DNA of 64,000 bases from Anthopleura xanthogrammica (Eukaryota > Cnidaria > Anthozoa > Actiniaria > Actiniidae): contig OZ025214.1 of assembly GCA_964019055.1 (NCBI GenBank), positions 5,407,858 through 5,471,857 of the forward strand, in the 5' to 3' direction. This document shows, piece after piece, positions 11,138 to 22,455 of the stretch. How positions within the stretch are numbered: position 1 is the first letter of the stretch; each line of letters opens with the position of its first letter. Both the position numbers and the translations under genes were made by a program. Under the pieces are notes generated by a model. The model ran no database searches, was not told the DNA's origin, and was given only the letters and a program-made list of their open reading frames with translations.

Positions 11138-12415
11138 ATGTCTGACAAAACCCCTGATCCGTACTTCGACCTGATCATGGACGAAGACCTCGCCAACAAC
11201 GAATGGCCACGAGGACTAGACGAGATCAAAGAAAAAGGCACACGATGTATTGCAGTCTCATCCATAAGCAAAGAAGACTTCGAGGCTAACAAACACATTA
11301 AAACCAAGAGTGGAGGTTGGACTCTTGCTCGTGCCATCAACACAGGTGTTGTGAATCCGACTTCATTTCTTGGGTGTCACGCGGGAGATTTGGAATCCTA
11401 CGAAGTGTTTGGAAAGGTACTTTTTGACCAAGTTATTGCCAAGTACCATGGGGGTTATGACGTCAAGACAGGAACCCACGTGACTGACATGGACAGTTCC
11501 AAGATTACTGAAGACCTGAGCCCTGATGCGAAGAACAAGATTATTTCCACGCGAATCCGAGTGGCTAGAAATATTTCCACCTTCCCGCTCAATCCTGGAG
11601 GTACTAAGGAGACCCGCCTTGAAATTGCTGATCTGATGGAGAAGGTATTTGCTGGGTTAGAAGGAGATCTTGCTGGAACATTCTACAGGCATACCACGAT
11701 GACGCCAGAGCAACAACAACAGCTCATTGATGATCATTTCTTGTTCCGAGGGAAGGACAAGATGCAGGCAGCGTCGGGATACCACGAGCACTGGCCTCAT
11801 GGACGAGGAATCTTTGTGTCTAACACGAAAGAGTTTCTTCTGTGGATCAACGAAGGTGATCACCTCAGGATCATCTCCATGGAGAAGGGAGGTGATGTCA
11901 AGAGAGTCTTCGAAAGACTGTCCAGAGGAATCGCTGCTATCGAGGCTGGCTTGAAGAAAGAACTAGGAATCGATGATGTCTTCATACATTCCCCATCTCT
12001 TGGATGCATTACCTGTTGTCCCACTAACCTTGGAACTGCAATGAGAGGGTCGGTCCATATACTTGTCCCTAAACTCATCAAATCCATGGGTTTTGAAGCT
12101 ATCGACAAGTTTGCTCGAGAACGAAACTGCCAAGCTAGAGGATCGACTGGCGAGCACTCAGAAGTGATTGACAGGATTGATATATCGAATTGGAGGCGTC
12201 TGGGATTCAGTGAGTGGAGTCTGGTCCAAGACATGATCAAGTGTGTCAATGAACTGTCCAAGATGGAGGATGAAGCTCCTGAAGGTGGTGAAGCCGAGAA
12301 AGAAAAGAAGAAAGAGAAGGAGAAAGAGAAGGAGAAAGAACCATCTGACCAGAACGCAAACGCGGCGGACGCAAAGAACGGAGACGCAAAAGCCAAATCC
12401 TGTTCTGTGATCTAA
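11138..12415 (+). CDS. Arginine-kinase-type phosphagen kinase with C-terminal CaaX box
   Basis: A 425-residue single-exon ORF for an ATP:guanidino phosphotransferase, which buffers cellular ATP by reversible phosphorylation of a guanidino compound. The catalytic cysteine is C294 in the CPTNLGT motif. The substrate-binding glutamate is E239 in WINEGDHLRIISM, and nucleotide-binding arginines are seen (STRIR, RGSTGEH). Substrate type: the diagnostic position before HGG is tyrosine (Y103, KYHGG), as in arginine kinases; creatine kinases have Arg there. The RGSTGEH loop is also arginine-kinase-like. The guanidino-specificity loop (SFLGCHAGD) is not typical of either class. After the kinase fold (~380 residues) is an unusual Lys/Glu-rich tail ending C422-S-V-I, a CaaX prenylation signal. 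That predicts membrane targeting, unlike the usually soluble enzyme. AATAAA signals occur at 12746 and 12789. The family is certain; the substrate is inferred. Confidence 0.93.
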   Translation: MSDKTPDPYFDLIMDEDLANNEWPRGLDEIKEKGTRCIAVSSISKEDFEANKHIKTKSGGWTLARAINTGVVNPTSFLGCHAGDLESYEVFGKVLFDQVIAKYHGGYDVKTGTHVTDMDSSKITEDLSPDAKNKIISTRIRVARNISTFPLNPGGTKETRLEIADLMEKVFAGLEGDLAGTFYRHTTMTPEQQQQLIDDHFLFRGKDKMQAASGYHEHWPHGRGIFVSNTKEFLLWINEGDHLRIISMEKGGDVKRVFERLSRGIAAIEAGLKKELGIDDVFIHSPSLGCITCCPTNLGTAMRGSVHILVPKLIKSMGFEAIDKFARERNCQARGSTGEHSEVIDRIDISNWRRLGFSEWSLVQDMIKCVNELSKMEDEAPEGGEAEKEKKKEKEKEKEKEPSDQNANAADAKNGDAKAKSCSVI

Positions 12416-14437
12416 TTAAAAGAAACGATGTTTATTTTGATGTGTGAACAATATAAATAAGTGGTCAATAATGAATATGGTAACTAGCAACAGTTACTAT
12501 CTGTGTGTATTTTACTAAGGGAATTTTTTGATATCAAAAGAAAAATCCCATGGATTCAGCGGCCACGATGGTCGACGCATCTAGATTTCCCTCAAGAGAG
12601 GAAAATATTTATCTATAATATAAATATTAATTAATATTAGTAATAATATGTTCCAGTGTGGTGGGATATTTTGTATTGTATTTTTTTCCAAATATTTTCA
12701 TGTCTTGTTGCTAAATTTGAAGTAATGAAAAGAAGCAACAAAATGAATAAAATCGTGTGAAATTTTTGTATTTCTTGCTTGAACCTAAAATAAACCTTAC
12801 ATTGACGAAGGGAGTTTGTTGGTTATGGATAAAATGCAGGGATCGCTAAACACGTGATGCTTGGAAGCTACGTTAAGAATTTTTTCCTCCGTGGGTTCCC
12901 TGTGCTAAGTAAAATCGAGAATGACTGGATCTAATGGACAAAACCGCTGACCATGAATATGCAAGACGCATGGGTGTCTTGAGTCAAAACGAGGTTGAAG
13001 CGAATGCAATCAAAATGCACAGCGGTATCGCGAGGCAAAAAATATCTAAAGTAATAACAAGTTTGACCGCATTTTCAGTATTCCATTAGTGATGAATGCA
13101 ATTCAATACTCTTCCAATACATGATTCAAAAAGGAGTGGAGTGGAGAAGGTCGCATCGATAAACATAGGTCAACGACGACTATCTTTATCCTTATTAAGC
13201 AATATATTCGATGAATCTGCTGTTATGTAAAGGTCATCATAGATGCCGCTAAGCAGTGACATGTTGTCAAGGAGACGAACTTGTGTAGTAATGTTTACCG
13301 CGCTTGTGTTTGTTTTAAAAGCGGTGAACTGTGCGGGTTGAAAAACGTTTATCAGCGACTGCGGTAGAACTACAGAATATCAATCAGATAATTTGAAATG
13401 TTCTAAAAGACCAACCAGGAAACGCTTTATATTGATAAAAATTTAAGGAACAACATATTTTAGCGCGCTTTTTGCGCAATGTTTAAAGAAACCTTTGTCG
13501 AACCCCGTACGTTGCTGCGTCCAAGTTGAACTGATTTTGGACCGCTGCGCAGGCTATATTTTATGCGCACCCTTTACGCAATTTTCGTGCGAGCATTCTA
13601 TCGAAGAAAAGTGAAGACATGAGGGATTTACTAAGACAAGAGATTTACGTCTTCTATATAGTCGAGTGATCATACAAATGTTTTGAAACTTGAATACAGG
13701 CAGTTATTACTCAATCGATGGCCGAAATGTTACTGGTCAAAATGGGAAAAAGTTCTGGTAAAACGTAAATACACTGCGTACTTTCAACACCAACGCAAAA
13801 GAAAGCCATGATAGCTTCTACATTCCTTTACAATAAACATTATCATTTAAGCGCCTTAAAGTTTATCCTTGATAAAAAAAAAAACTTAATTCACAACACT
13901 AATAAGGCTTGTTTCATTAACCAATTGCATGCCTGATTGAAACTTTGTAGCATTTTTATCGTCAAAGGAAGTGCGTCTTAATAGGAGGCTGGAATTTTCA
14001 AAGCAAATGGACAACAATCTGATGAACCTGACCATCATTTGCGTCAAGTATCCTCAAGAGGAAGGATGTTAATCAAAGGCGTCAATTGGAAGAACAATTT
14101 CCTTGATGTGAGATCAAATGAGCAGAATATTAGGTGAACAATTAACACGAGTTGAAGTGTGGAATAGACAAGTGTGTTAATCGTTTAATTTTAAAATCGT
14201 TTTGTTCGAAGATTCGATTTCTTGACTTGGGGAGATAAACTAAAGAAGATAAAGCTATCATTTGACATACAAGACTTTAGAAAGCATTTGTAGTTTGTTT
14301 TAGTTTTTAAAGAATGATCTTTTTAAAATTTTTTGGAAACTTTTATCTTTTGAATATTATAGTCGTTGACCGCACAGACAATTCAATTTGACGTATCGTT
14401 CTTCTGATTAAATTTTTTCTCCTTAGCTCTCCTATCT
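12416..14437. other. 3' UTR of the kinase and gene-free stretch
   Basis: The first ~380 bases are the probable kinase 3' UTR, with poly(A) signals AATAAA at 12746-12751 and 12789-12794. Beyond that no gene or clear repeat is recognised. Confidence 0.5.
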
Positions 14438-14596
14438 CTTTCTCCTTCTCTTTCTCTTTCTCCTTCTCCTTCTCCTTCTCCTTCTCCTTCTCCTTCTCCT
14501 TCTCCTTCTCCTTCTCCTTCTCTTTCTCCTTCTCCTTCTCCTTCTCCTTCTCCTTCTCCTCCTCCTCCTTTTCCTTTTCCTTTTCGTTCTCCTTTT
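14438..14596. repeat. (CTTCTC)n microsatellite
   Basis: About 160 bases of pyrimidine-only hexanucleotide-like repeat (CTCCTT units, some CTTTCT), grading into CTTTTC at the right end. Confidence 0.95.
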
Positions 14597-15864
14597 ACCT
14601 CAGTTAGTTTGGGAATGACAAAGTAGTCAGAATGGCATAAAATACATATACATAATTACACTCTTTAGAGTGAATTAAAAACTATCTAGTAGACCATAGT
14701 GACAGAAGGTGTGTCTCATTTCGAGACTCATCAATACCTTTACACCATCAAGTTATCCGATTACTTCAAGAGTTTACTGTGTGTTATCACAACATTACTT
14801 CTGTCGCTCTTTACTCCGCTACGTGCCCGGTTTTCCGATCCGTTTTCCAATTTCAAGATGAATTGCTGAAACATACGTCAAACTTGGCCGGTGTAGCTTT
14901 TTATGCCGACTTTGAACGTAAATTCACAAGCTCTTGACGAACTTGCTCGAACTCTCCTCAATCAGATTAACTTGATGCTCCCAATAAAGACCCATTCAAA
15001 TTGATCTCATATCTATAAATGGTGAAGTATTACGCATGCGCGGATTCGTAATGACGATTTTCCGATAAAGACTCGTTGACCTTCACATCATTAGCTTCCA
15101 TGCTTTGTTCAGCAACATAAATAACGAAAAGCGATTCCTTTACCAACTTCAGTGTGACAGATTTTGAGTATTTTCTTCCAAAAACATTGCTTCAACAACA
15201 AAAACCTGGTTTCGCCTTTTCAGCCGTTTCATATCCGTCATAGCTGAAACATTTGGCCTGTCTAGTGACCTAGAACCAGAATAGATATTAATAAACTGTC
15301 CCAAGACTATTAATATTATTTTTAAATGCTGTACGTGAGAGGTAGCTGACAATAGCGCTGCGTGACAAGATGAAATTCAGTTAATTGAAACTATATCCTC
15401 ACTTATCCATCCATACGCCTCTCCATCATTCTTCCTGTTTCTGAATTGAAGTTGACATTGTGAGGTTTTGTCCCTAGTTAACACAGATTACAAGCCTAGA
15501 CCTCCAAGAAGTGTCTATCAAACCTGCGCTTGGTCGCTCGCTTTCCATTTAGGATAATCAAGTTACACTGAATCACAGGTAAGTATCTAGCCCCAATACT
15601 CTTAGTAAAACCATTTCTTCTCAGAAGAACGTGTGCGCTTTCTTTAACTTTGATCTCCAGCTTTTAAAAGTTTCACTTGTTTTTCATGTCATACGAGGCT
15701 CATTGTTACGTCTCTGTTGCTCGCTAGAAATAGTCCAACATTACATACTTGCGAGTGCTCACCAGGCTTTAACTTACCTTCAACATTCTAGCACAACTAT
15801 TAAGTTCCCAAGACGAGTAAACTCACCATTCGTTCTCTCTAAGAACTTGTTTAGTCTTCAGTTT
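14597..15864. other. Gene-free stretch
   Basis: No gene recognised; short ORFs lack motifs. Confidence 0.45.
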
Positions 15865-15995
15865 TTGGTCTCTCTTTTGATTCGAGGGTTCTCCAGTTTT
15901 CCTCCTTCCGCAATAATCAACACGCTAAATTCTAATTCAATCTGTGAACTTTCAACAGCCCAGAGGTTGTTTCACAATATCGATAAAATTTGAAG
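15865..15995 (+). mobile_element. SINE fragment (body, minisatellite unit and tail)
   Basis: Plus-strand copy of the family described at 2227-2536. It carries the body strings TTGATTCGAGGGTTCTCC and TTCCTCCTTCCGC, one minisatellite unit (GCCCAGAGGTTGTTTC) and the tail CGATAAAATTTGAAG. The tRNA-like head is missing, so it is 5' truncated. Confidence 0.65.
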
Positions 15996-16534
15996 ATTAT
16001 TGGTTGGGCAAACCAACGAGATAATTTGGCGGATTTTGCGCAATAGTTAAAACGTTTCAAACATCTTGCAGACGCCGGCCAAATCCTCTTTTCTTTGTTA
16101 TTACAGCGACCTATAAAAAACACTGTCTGTACAGGTTCATATGGTGAATTATATCCGCTTAAAGTATAATATTAAAAGACATATGTACACACTGCTTGCT
16201 TAGTCGTTCTCGTTTTACAATCATTAGTTTTCAAGACTTGAATCTTGTCAGTGTCATACGGTTAGTAAGTTAATCTTAATCGCGCAAGCTACATCTGTTT
16301 TTTGTGTCGTTTTTTTAGATTTGCGTACCGCAATTTTGAACGAGAATAAGATTTTTCGTTAAGCGATTTTTAAGCTAAGCAGATAGTGCCTTATCTGTGA
16401 AGTACGGAATGATGCGCATCATCGGAAACATGTTACTGTCATGGATTCATCAGTGTATAGGCCATGCTATGACGCTCAGGCACTGATTTAATTCATTGAC
16501 CGAGATTCTTCATTATAAGCAATAGAGTGGTTTT

Positions 16535-17040
16535 AGTGGGACACACACAGTACTGACTTACAGCACGTACACGGTACGACATGCCGTAACATTGAAATGG
16601 TTTCCAATTGTCTTCCAGTACTGAATTCATCCAATCACAACGCATTGTTACAGCCACGATAAGATACTGTATGACTGATTCGCCGTACCGTTTCCCAACT
16701 CATAAGAAAACCCTCATCAAACACTGACAAGATGGAAAAGAAAGTATAAAAATGAGAGAACGGAAACGCAAAGTTTACCAGAAAAAATTTACTCGAACCA
16801 AATAGAAACCCTATTCTTTTTTTCGCCTTGAGCTAAAAAAATCATATTTTGTTAATTTAGTTATAGAATTTTTAACTAAAATGTGGCTTTTAAGGTTCAT
16901 AGATAAGCTTCCCAAAACGCGCGCGCAATTTGTTTGACATTGGTAATGTAAATACCAAATTAAAGATAGTAATGAGAAGCCATTTCAGTGTTACGGAAAG
17001 TCGTCTTGTACGTATATAATACGTGCGGTAAGTCAGCTCC
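16535..17040. mobile_element. Diverged copies of the GTTACGGCAT palindromic repeat
   Basis: 16543-16600 is an inverted copy, and 16975-17035 a direct copy, of the unit tandemly repeated at 62811-63170. Shared strings include GCCGTAACATTGAAATGG, ACGGTACGAC, AGAAGCCATTTCAGTGTTAC and GTAAGTCAG. Probably remnants of a short non-autonomous element. Confidence 0.5.
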
Positions 17041-17453
17041 TTTCCGCGCTCCAAACTTTGCTCGAATAAAATCTAGTGGAATGTTATGAATTACTTTATT
17101 CATTACTTAAATGCATGGCCTGTAGTTGATCTTGATGTCACACAAAATTATAGTCATTAGTCTGGATATAATTCATCGTGGAATCTTTAAATGTATAAAC
17201 CTTATGTACTGTAGCGTATCAATGGTTAGCAGAAGCAAATCTAGGAATCAAATTTGTTACACAGTTAGGTCAAGGCCAAGGACAGAATTCGTTTGATATG
17301 AACATAGTAGTCGTATGAAACGGAAACGATACGACAAATGCTCTGCCGTTTAAGAAAGAAAATAACGAAATTTTCAATCTGAGAAGAAGTGAAGAATTTT
17401 AAGGAAAGAAAGAGAAATTGGTGTTTATTTTCGTTTATGTATTTTTAGAGCAT

Positions 17454-19580
17454 ATGATGAAAAGAAAAGACGCGACTCCAGCTCGAAAACGAAAGCAATC
17501 AGTTGTTCAAAGTAACGTGAAACCTGTGAGGATAGTTATACTGGGAAGTGTGGGCGTTGGCAAGTCAGGTAAAGAAATAATCATCCCATTCTATCCATGC
17601 AAACCCTTCGATCCTATCTATAGGCATTCATCTTGACATTCATGCATCCATCCGTCCTTCTGCACATCCATCCATCCTTCCATCTTACTCTATCCATCCA
17701 TTCTATCCATGCAAGCCCTTCGATCCTATCTATAGACATTCATCTTGACATTCATGCATCCATCCGTCCTTCTGCACATCCATCCATCCTTCCATCTTAC
17801 TCTATCCATCCATTCTATCCATGCAAGCCCTTCGATCCTATCTATAGACATTCATCTTGCATCATCATGCATCCATCCGTCCTTCTGCACATCCATCCAT
17901 CCTTTCATCTTACTTTATCCATCCATCTTAACTTATCCATCCAATCTATCTATGCATCCATCAGAATCTTGCATTATCATGCATCCATCCGACCTTCTGC
18001 AGAGCCATCAATCCCTCCATCTCACTCCATCCATCTAATTTATCCATTCCATCCCATCATCCTTCTATCCATCCATCTCTAATGCTTGTGTCAGTTTTCT
18101 TCCCTGACAAGAGTTAGCCCTCACTAGCAGTAGTGTCCAACGGCTTCATAATTATCATTTCTTTCCTTGTTAGCTCTTACAGTTCGTCTTCTTACTCGTC
18201 GATTTATTGGAGAATATGATGCAACACTTGGTAAGTAACAATTAAAACAACGAATCAGCCCAGAGCTTTTTTAGAGTTTGATCTGTGAGTTAGTGGTGCC
18301 CTAACTTAGATCAGCCCAGAGGTTGTTTTAGAGTTCGATCTGTGAGTTAGTCGTGCGCGGCCTGACTTAGATCAGCCCAGAGGTTATTCAAAATTGAATC
18401 CAAATTGAATCCAAAAAGAAAAGAATCGTGCACAAGGATCAGTTATGGTGATGGTGTCTTACAAATTTTTCCTTTACTTTTTCTTAGAATCAACGCATCG
18501 TCACCAGATTGAAATCGATAACGAATACATCATCATTGAACTCACGGATACAGCTGGTGAGGTAAGGCTTGTTGATAGCTATAGACCTATAGTGTCTCTT
18601 ACTCAATACATCGCTGTTGGCTTTAATGCGCGCCGACGCCCAACAGAATCAATTTTTAATGACCTATAGTCAATAGTAGCAACGTACAGGGCCGCGAAGA
18701 GGGAGGGGCGGCAGAGGCTGTAGCCTTCACTATATACGGCTCTTTTTGCTGATATCCACTCAGTAGATTTTCCCGTCGAAGCCTCGAACACTTAGGGTGC
18801 TTCGCGGTCCTGGTAATTGATTCCTGTACTCGGCATCACATGTGAGTAGAGTTTGTAGGTCTCTCTCTTGATTTGAGGTTTTTATATTCTGGGTTCTCTG
18901 GTTTTCCTCCCTCCGCAAAACCTAACAAACTACTGAGTTCCAATTCGATTTGTGAATTAGCCGTGCCCTAACTTAGATCAGCCCAGAGGTTGTTTCAGGG
19001 TTCCGGCAATAGATCTGTGCACTCCCAGACTTTGATCAGCCTAGAGGTTGTTTCAGGGTTCTATCTGCGAGTCAACCACTCCCTGACTTTGATCAGGCCA
19101 GCGGTTGTGTCATAACTAAAGACCTTTGTGTTCTTTTTCACCATACAGAACTCTGCTGTAAAACTCAACCACTGCATGAACAAAGGAGACATCTTCCTTC
19201 TCGTTTACTCCATCACTGACCACAAAACATTCGACGAAGCAACAAGGATCGCTAACTACATCAAAGATCGCAAAAACGCTGACTCAACAACAATGACACT
19301 AGTAGGAACAAAGCGAGACCTTGAACACTTTCGGTCTGTGAATGAAACAGAAGGCAGCGAGTTTGCACAGGAATTGGACTCTGGATTTTATGAACTTTCA
19401 ATCTCGGACGGTGACGGATACCAGGAGATTGTAGACATGGTAAAGTCGTGTGTGAGGCAGCATTTAAAACGAGAGAAGCAAGAACGACAACAAAAAACTA
19501 ATAACTCTTCTCTTGGGAAGATGAAAGAAGGACTCATTAGGAAAACTGGTTCTTTTAGACGAAAATCAGTCGCTTTTTGA
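17454..19580 (+). CDS. Ras-like small GTPase, RERG/RASL11-12 type (4 exons)
   Basis: Join of 17454-17568, 18174-18230, 18488-18561 and 19149-19580; all introns are GT..AG and the phases agree, giving 225 residues. G1 P-loop is GSVGVGKS (codon split by intron 1). Switch I region reads RRFIGEYDATLEST, like the RF(I)GEY-P-TLE of RERG/RASL proteins. G3 is DTAGE, where Ras has DTAGQ. G4 is TKRD instead of NKxD. G5 is degenerate (SIS). The C-terminus is a basic, serine-rich tail (KTGSFRRKSVAF) with no CaaX cysteine, as in RERG and RASL11/12, so it is not expected to be prenylated. The glutamate at the catalytic Gln position suggests altered or slow GTP hydrolysis (inference). Two adjacent Met codons start the ORF; a possible 5' UTR splice acceptor (TATTTTTAG) ends at 17448. 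Intron 1 holds a 112-bp satellite and intron 3 holds SINE-derived DNA. Confidence 0.85.
17580..18080. repeat. CATC-rich minisatellite with 112-bp higher-order unit (RASL intron 1)
   Basis: The string TTCTATCCATGCAA recurs at about 17588, 17700 and 17812, a period of 112 bases. Each unit contains CATC/CATCCATC tetranucleotide runs. The last copies are rearranged. It fills most of intron 1 of the GTPase gene. Confidence 0.9.
18268..18398 (+). repeat. SINE minisatellite units (RASL intron 2)
   Basis: Two to three units of the SINE-associated ~57-bp minisatellite (GATCAGCCCAGAGGTT recurs), without a recognisable SINE head or body, lying between GTPase exons 2 and 3. Confidence 0.7.
18845..19113 (+). 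mobile_element. SINE copy with three minisatellite units (RASL intron 3)
   Basis: It contains the body (GTCTCTCTCTTGATTTGAGG, TTTTCCTCCCTCCGC), the ACTGAGTTCCAATTCGATTT segment and three diverged minisatellite units with CAGAGGTTGTTTCAGGGTTC. The tRNA-like head is missing. It ends 36 bases before GTPase exon 4, so it sits in or near the branch-point region. Confidence 0.7.
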
Positions 19581-21634
19581 GAAGAATTAGCTTTAGAATA
19601 TCGACACAAGGAGCTTCAAAAGCTACCAGACAAATTAGAGAGGCTAATGCTGGAACTGCAAGAATCAAGCTGGGAGATCATTGAATGGAATCAGAATCGT
19701 TTCTGAATAGGTTCTCTGTCTATGGAAGGGTTCCTCGTAATGAAACAGAAGTCAAACAGCACCAAGGGGGATTCTAGAGAGGATTCACCATCATCAAAGG
19801 AGCAAGACAGACGGATTCGAATACAGCTTTTTCAAAGAGGTTGGTGAAAGTTTTGTTGCATGTTGCATACCAAGCTTGAAATGTATTGAGGATCATGTCA
19901 TAATGTCAGCACAGAAAGAAATATGCCGGAAAAACATGCAGAGAGAGTTTGGGAAAATTCCAAAGTGCCGACCTTTCGCTGATTGCATTCACATCACTCG
20001 TAGTGCATTTCGGGCTTGGTATACAACATGCAACAAAAATTTCACTAAGCAATCTTGAAAGAGCTGTATTTAGAACTGCTGGCCATACATAACTAGTGTT
20101 AAGAAGGACAAAAATATAGTTTATAGCGAGTAAGCTCACTACTGTATTGCCTAGACAACCGCACAAAAACACTATCAACTAAATCTAATGTGAAAACTGA
20201 CAAATTCCTATTTTTGCTGCATGGACTTAAAGGAGCTGGACTCCGGATATTTTATCACCATGACAACATCATCACTATAGCAACCAAATGTCGGATTCCA
20301 AATCCCGCATGACTGGACAAGAGAATATTATATATAGCTAGATAAAATAATTGTAAAGATATTGATTTAATAGAAAGTTGTATTTGTGCATGTGGAGATT
20401 AATGCGTAGCAGTTCCGTTCCGAAATCGGGTGGCGGAGAGCAAGAAATAACCCCCTGGGGGGGGGGGGGGATTGGATGGGAGTTTTTGTACAATTATTTT
20501 TAACACCAACTTTACTTTTAAACTTTACTAAAAACTGGATTTCAACCATTCAACGATAAATCTGAATAACAACAACAAAATAACAATTAATACAAGCAAC
20601 ACAACTTATACAAAGAAATTTTACTGTGCAGGGGGTGGGGATGTTGATGTTTCGCTGATATATCTCTAATAGCCTTCTCCGCAGGTATCTCCTTTGGGAT
20701 CCTCGGGCTTCCTGTGGAAAGGAGAAAAAACGAAGCCTATCTGCCATATATTTCAACACAAGAATCCCATGCAATCGCTGAAGAATAAATATGGAGCAGG
20801 ATGGAGCAGCATGAGAGGAGGCTTTATCTCTACATGAAAGACACATTTAAAAAATCAGTAATAAAAATTATCAAGACTTCAAATAAACTGAATTTGAAGT
20901 TTTTGAAATTTATGATTTACACTGATATTTTTTTGTCGTTTCAAACCATATTGAAAGAGTTCTTTTCGTGCATGATCACGCTCGGTAACCGAAAGTCTAC
21001 ACCGTCAATAACCACTTTATTTGCATTGCAAATTCGCCGCTCTAATTGTTGATCTCAAACCGAGTTGTTTTGGTAAATTTTGGCTGGTAAAATCAAATTT
21101 TTTGAGTCAAATTCATATTAATCTAGAGTCTTTTCTGTATTAATGTCTTATTTTTTTAACTAAAAATTAAATGAAAATCACATCGAATAGGATTCAATCA
21201 TCGACTTCAAAAATAAATATATAATATTTTCTTATTATTATCTGGCTACAGTGTTTTTTATAGCAGTTCTTAATTTTTCATTTTAAACATGTTACGATAT
21301 TTTTCATTCAGTTCTAGCTATCCTTCTGTATTTCTAAATACACCACTATTTATCTTATCTACACAAGACTTTTAGCTGTAGATTATGTTTTCTCCTCGCA
21401 AATAAATCTTTGGTACGTGTAATGAAGGTTGCTTCTTTATCGATGGTTTACAATAGTCTATTCTATCTTCGATCTTGATCCCTTACAATTTGTTATCGCG
21501 GGTAAAGGTTCGTATTTTCCTCATTTCTTTCAGCTAATGTAATATTCACATTATTGATCATTTCAGTACCGTCTATACTCGGTTGTATTAAGGAAGCATC
21601 AAGTGTTTAATTTCTTCGTCGTATTTAGATTTCC
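19581..21634. other. Gene-free stretch
   Basis: 3' flank of the GTPase gene. A poly-G tract (about 15 G) lies near 20455-20470. No convincing coding exon seen. Confidence 0.45.
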
Positions 21635-22011
21635 TCAGATTTTTGGAGGAGGAACGTAGCCGTGTCTTAGTTGAGCATCTCTTTTCAAGAACGGCAGAGT
21701 TTCGACAGGTACAATTGGCTCGGTGAAGTAATATGGATCGTTCGGAGTAACATGGAATGATGGCTGGCTTGAGGGATCATATGGAGCTTTCGATGAATCA
21801 TGGCTTTTGTTTTTGTCGTCTGAATTCGAACGACCACACATGACGAAGGATGCGAGGCCAGTCACACTGACAAATCCAAAAATCATCGCTCCGATCGCAA
21901 TTGCTGCTGTGACAAATACCATAACGAGAAAACTTAATGTTTCAATTTGTCGATTGTTCGCTTTGATGCGGTCGATTCTTCTACTCCTTGCCGTTTGTCT
22001 CTTATTTTTCT
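21635..22011 (-). CDS. Candidate terminal exon of a small membrane protein
   Basis: Minus-strand open frame, terminal TAA-type end at 21635, open back to a plausible 3' splice site (pyrimidine-rich, ending TTCTGAGCAG) at 22012. An internal Met at 21922 gives 95 residues; the exon would add about 30 basic residues before it. It has one hydrophobic segment (FVTAAIAIGAMIFGFVSVTG), then a polar Asp/Ser/Lys- and Pro-rich tail (KSHDSSKAPYDPSSQPS). That is compatible with a single-pass membrane protein with a soluble tail. No family recognised, upstream exons not found. It could be chance. Confidence 0.35.
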
Positions 22012-22134
22012 CTGCTCAGAAGTAAACAAAGACGACAAAATGCAAATATCACATGTAACAGATGGTCACTGACACGTGACTTGTTCTTTTTTCTGGTAAC
22101 CAAGAGCAACCGTCATTCTTCAACAATTCAGCGG

Positions 22135-22285
22135 ATTAAACATTACAGGAATATTATTATTATTATACTTATACTACTGATCAGATAATAATAATAATAA
22201 TGATGATAATAATGAATAATAATAATTAGATTTTTTACGCATATATAGCTTTCTTATTGATATTATTATATTATTATCATAATTT

Positions 22286-22325
<40 letters not shown>
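22135..22325. repeat. (AAT/ATT)n microsatellite
   Basis: ATT and AAT trinucleotide runs in both polarities, which could form an imperfect hairpin (ATTATTATTATT... against ...AATAATAATAAT). Confidence 0.9.
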
Positions 22326-22329
<4 letters not shown>

Positions 22330-22455
22330 ACTGATAATAGTATAAAGAAACTGTTGTTGTTAAAATGGCATCAGTGCAAAAAACCAAACTAAACCACAAA
22401 AGTTATTGGCTATAACAAGTCACAAACCACAAAAGAATCAGTAGACATGCTAAGC

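Noticed and set aside
11860..12396. 178-codon minus-strand frame opposite the phosphagen kinase
   Set aside because: Antisense shadow; its Phe/Ser repeat mirrors the Lys/Glu tail.
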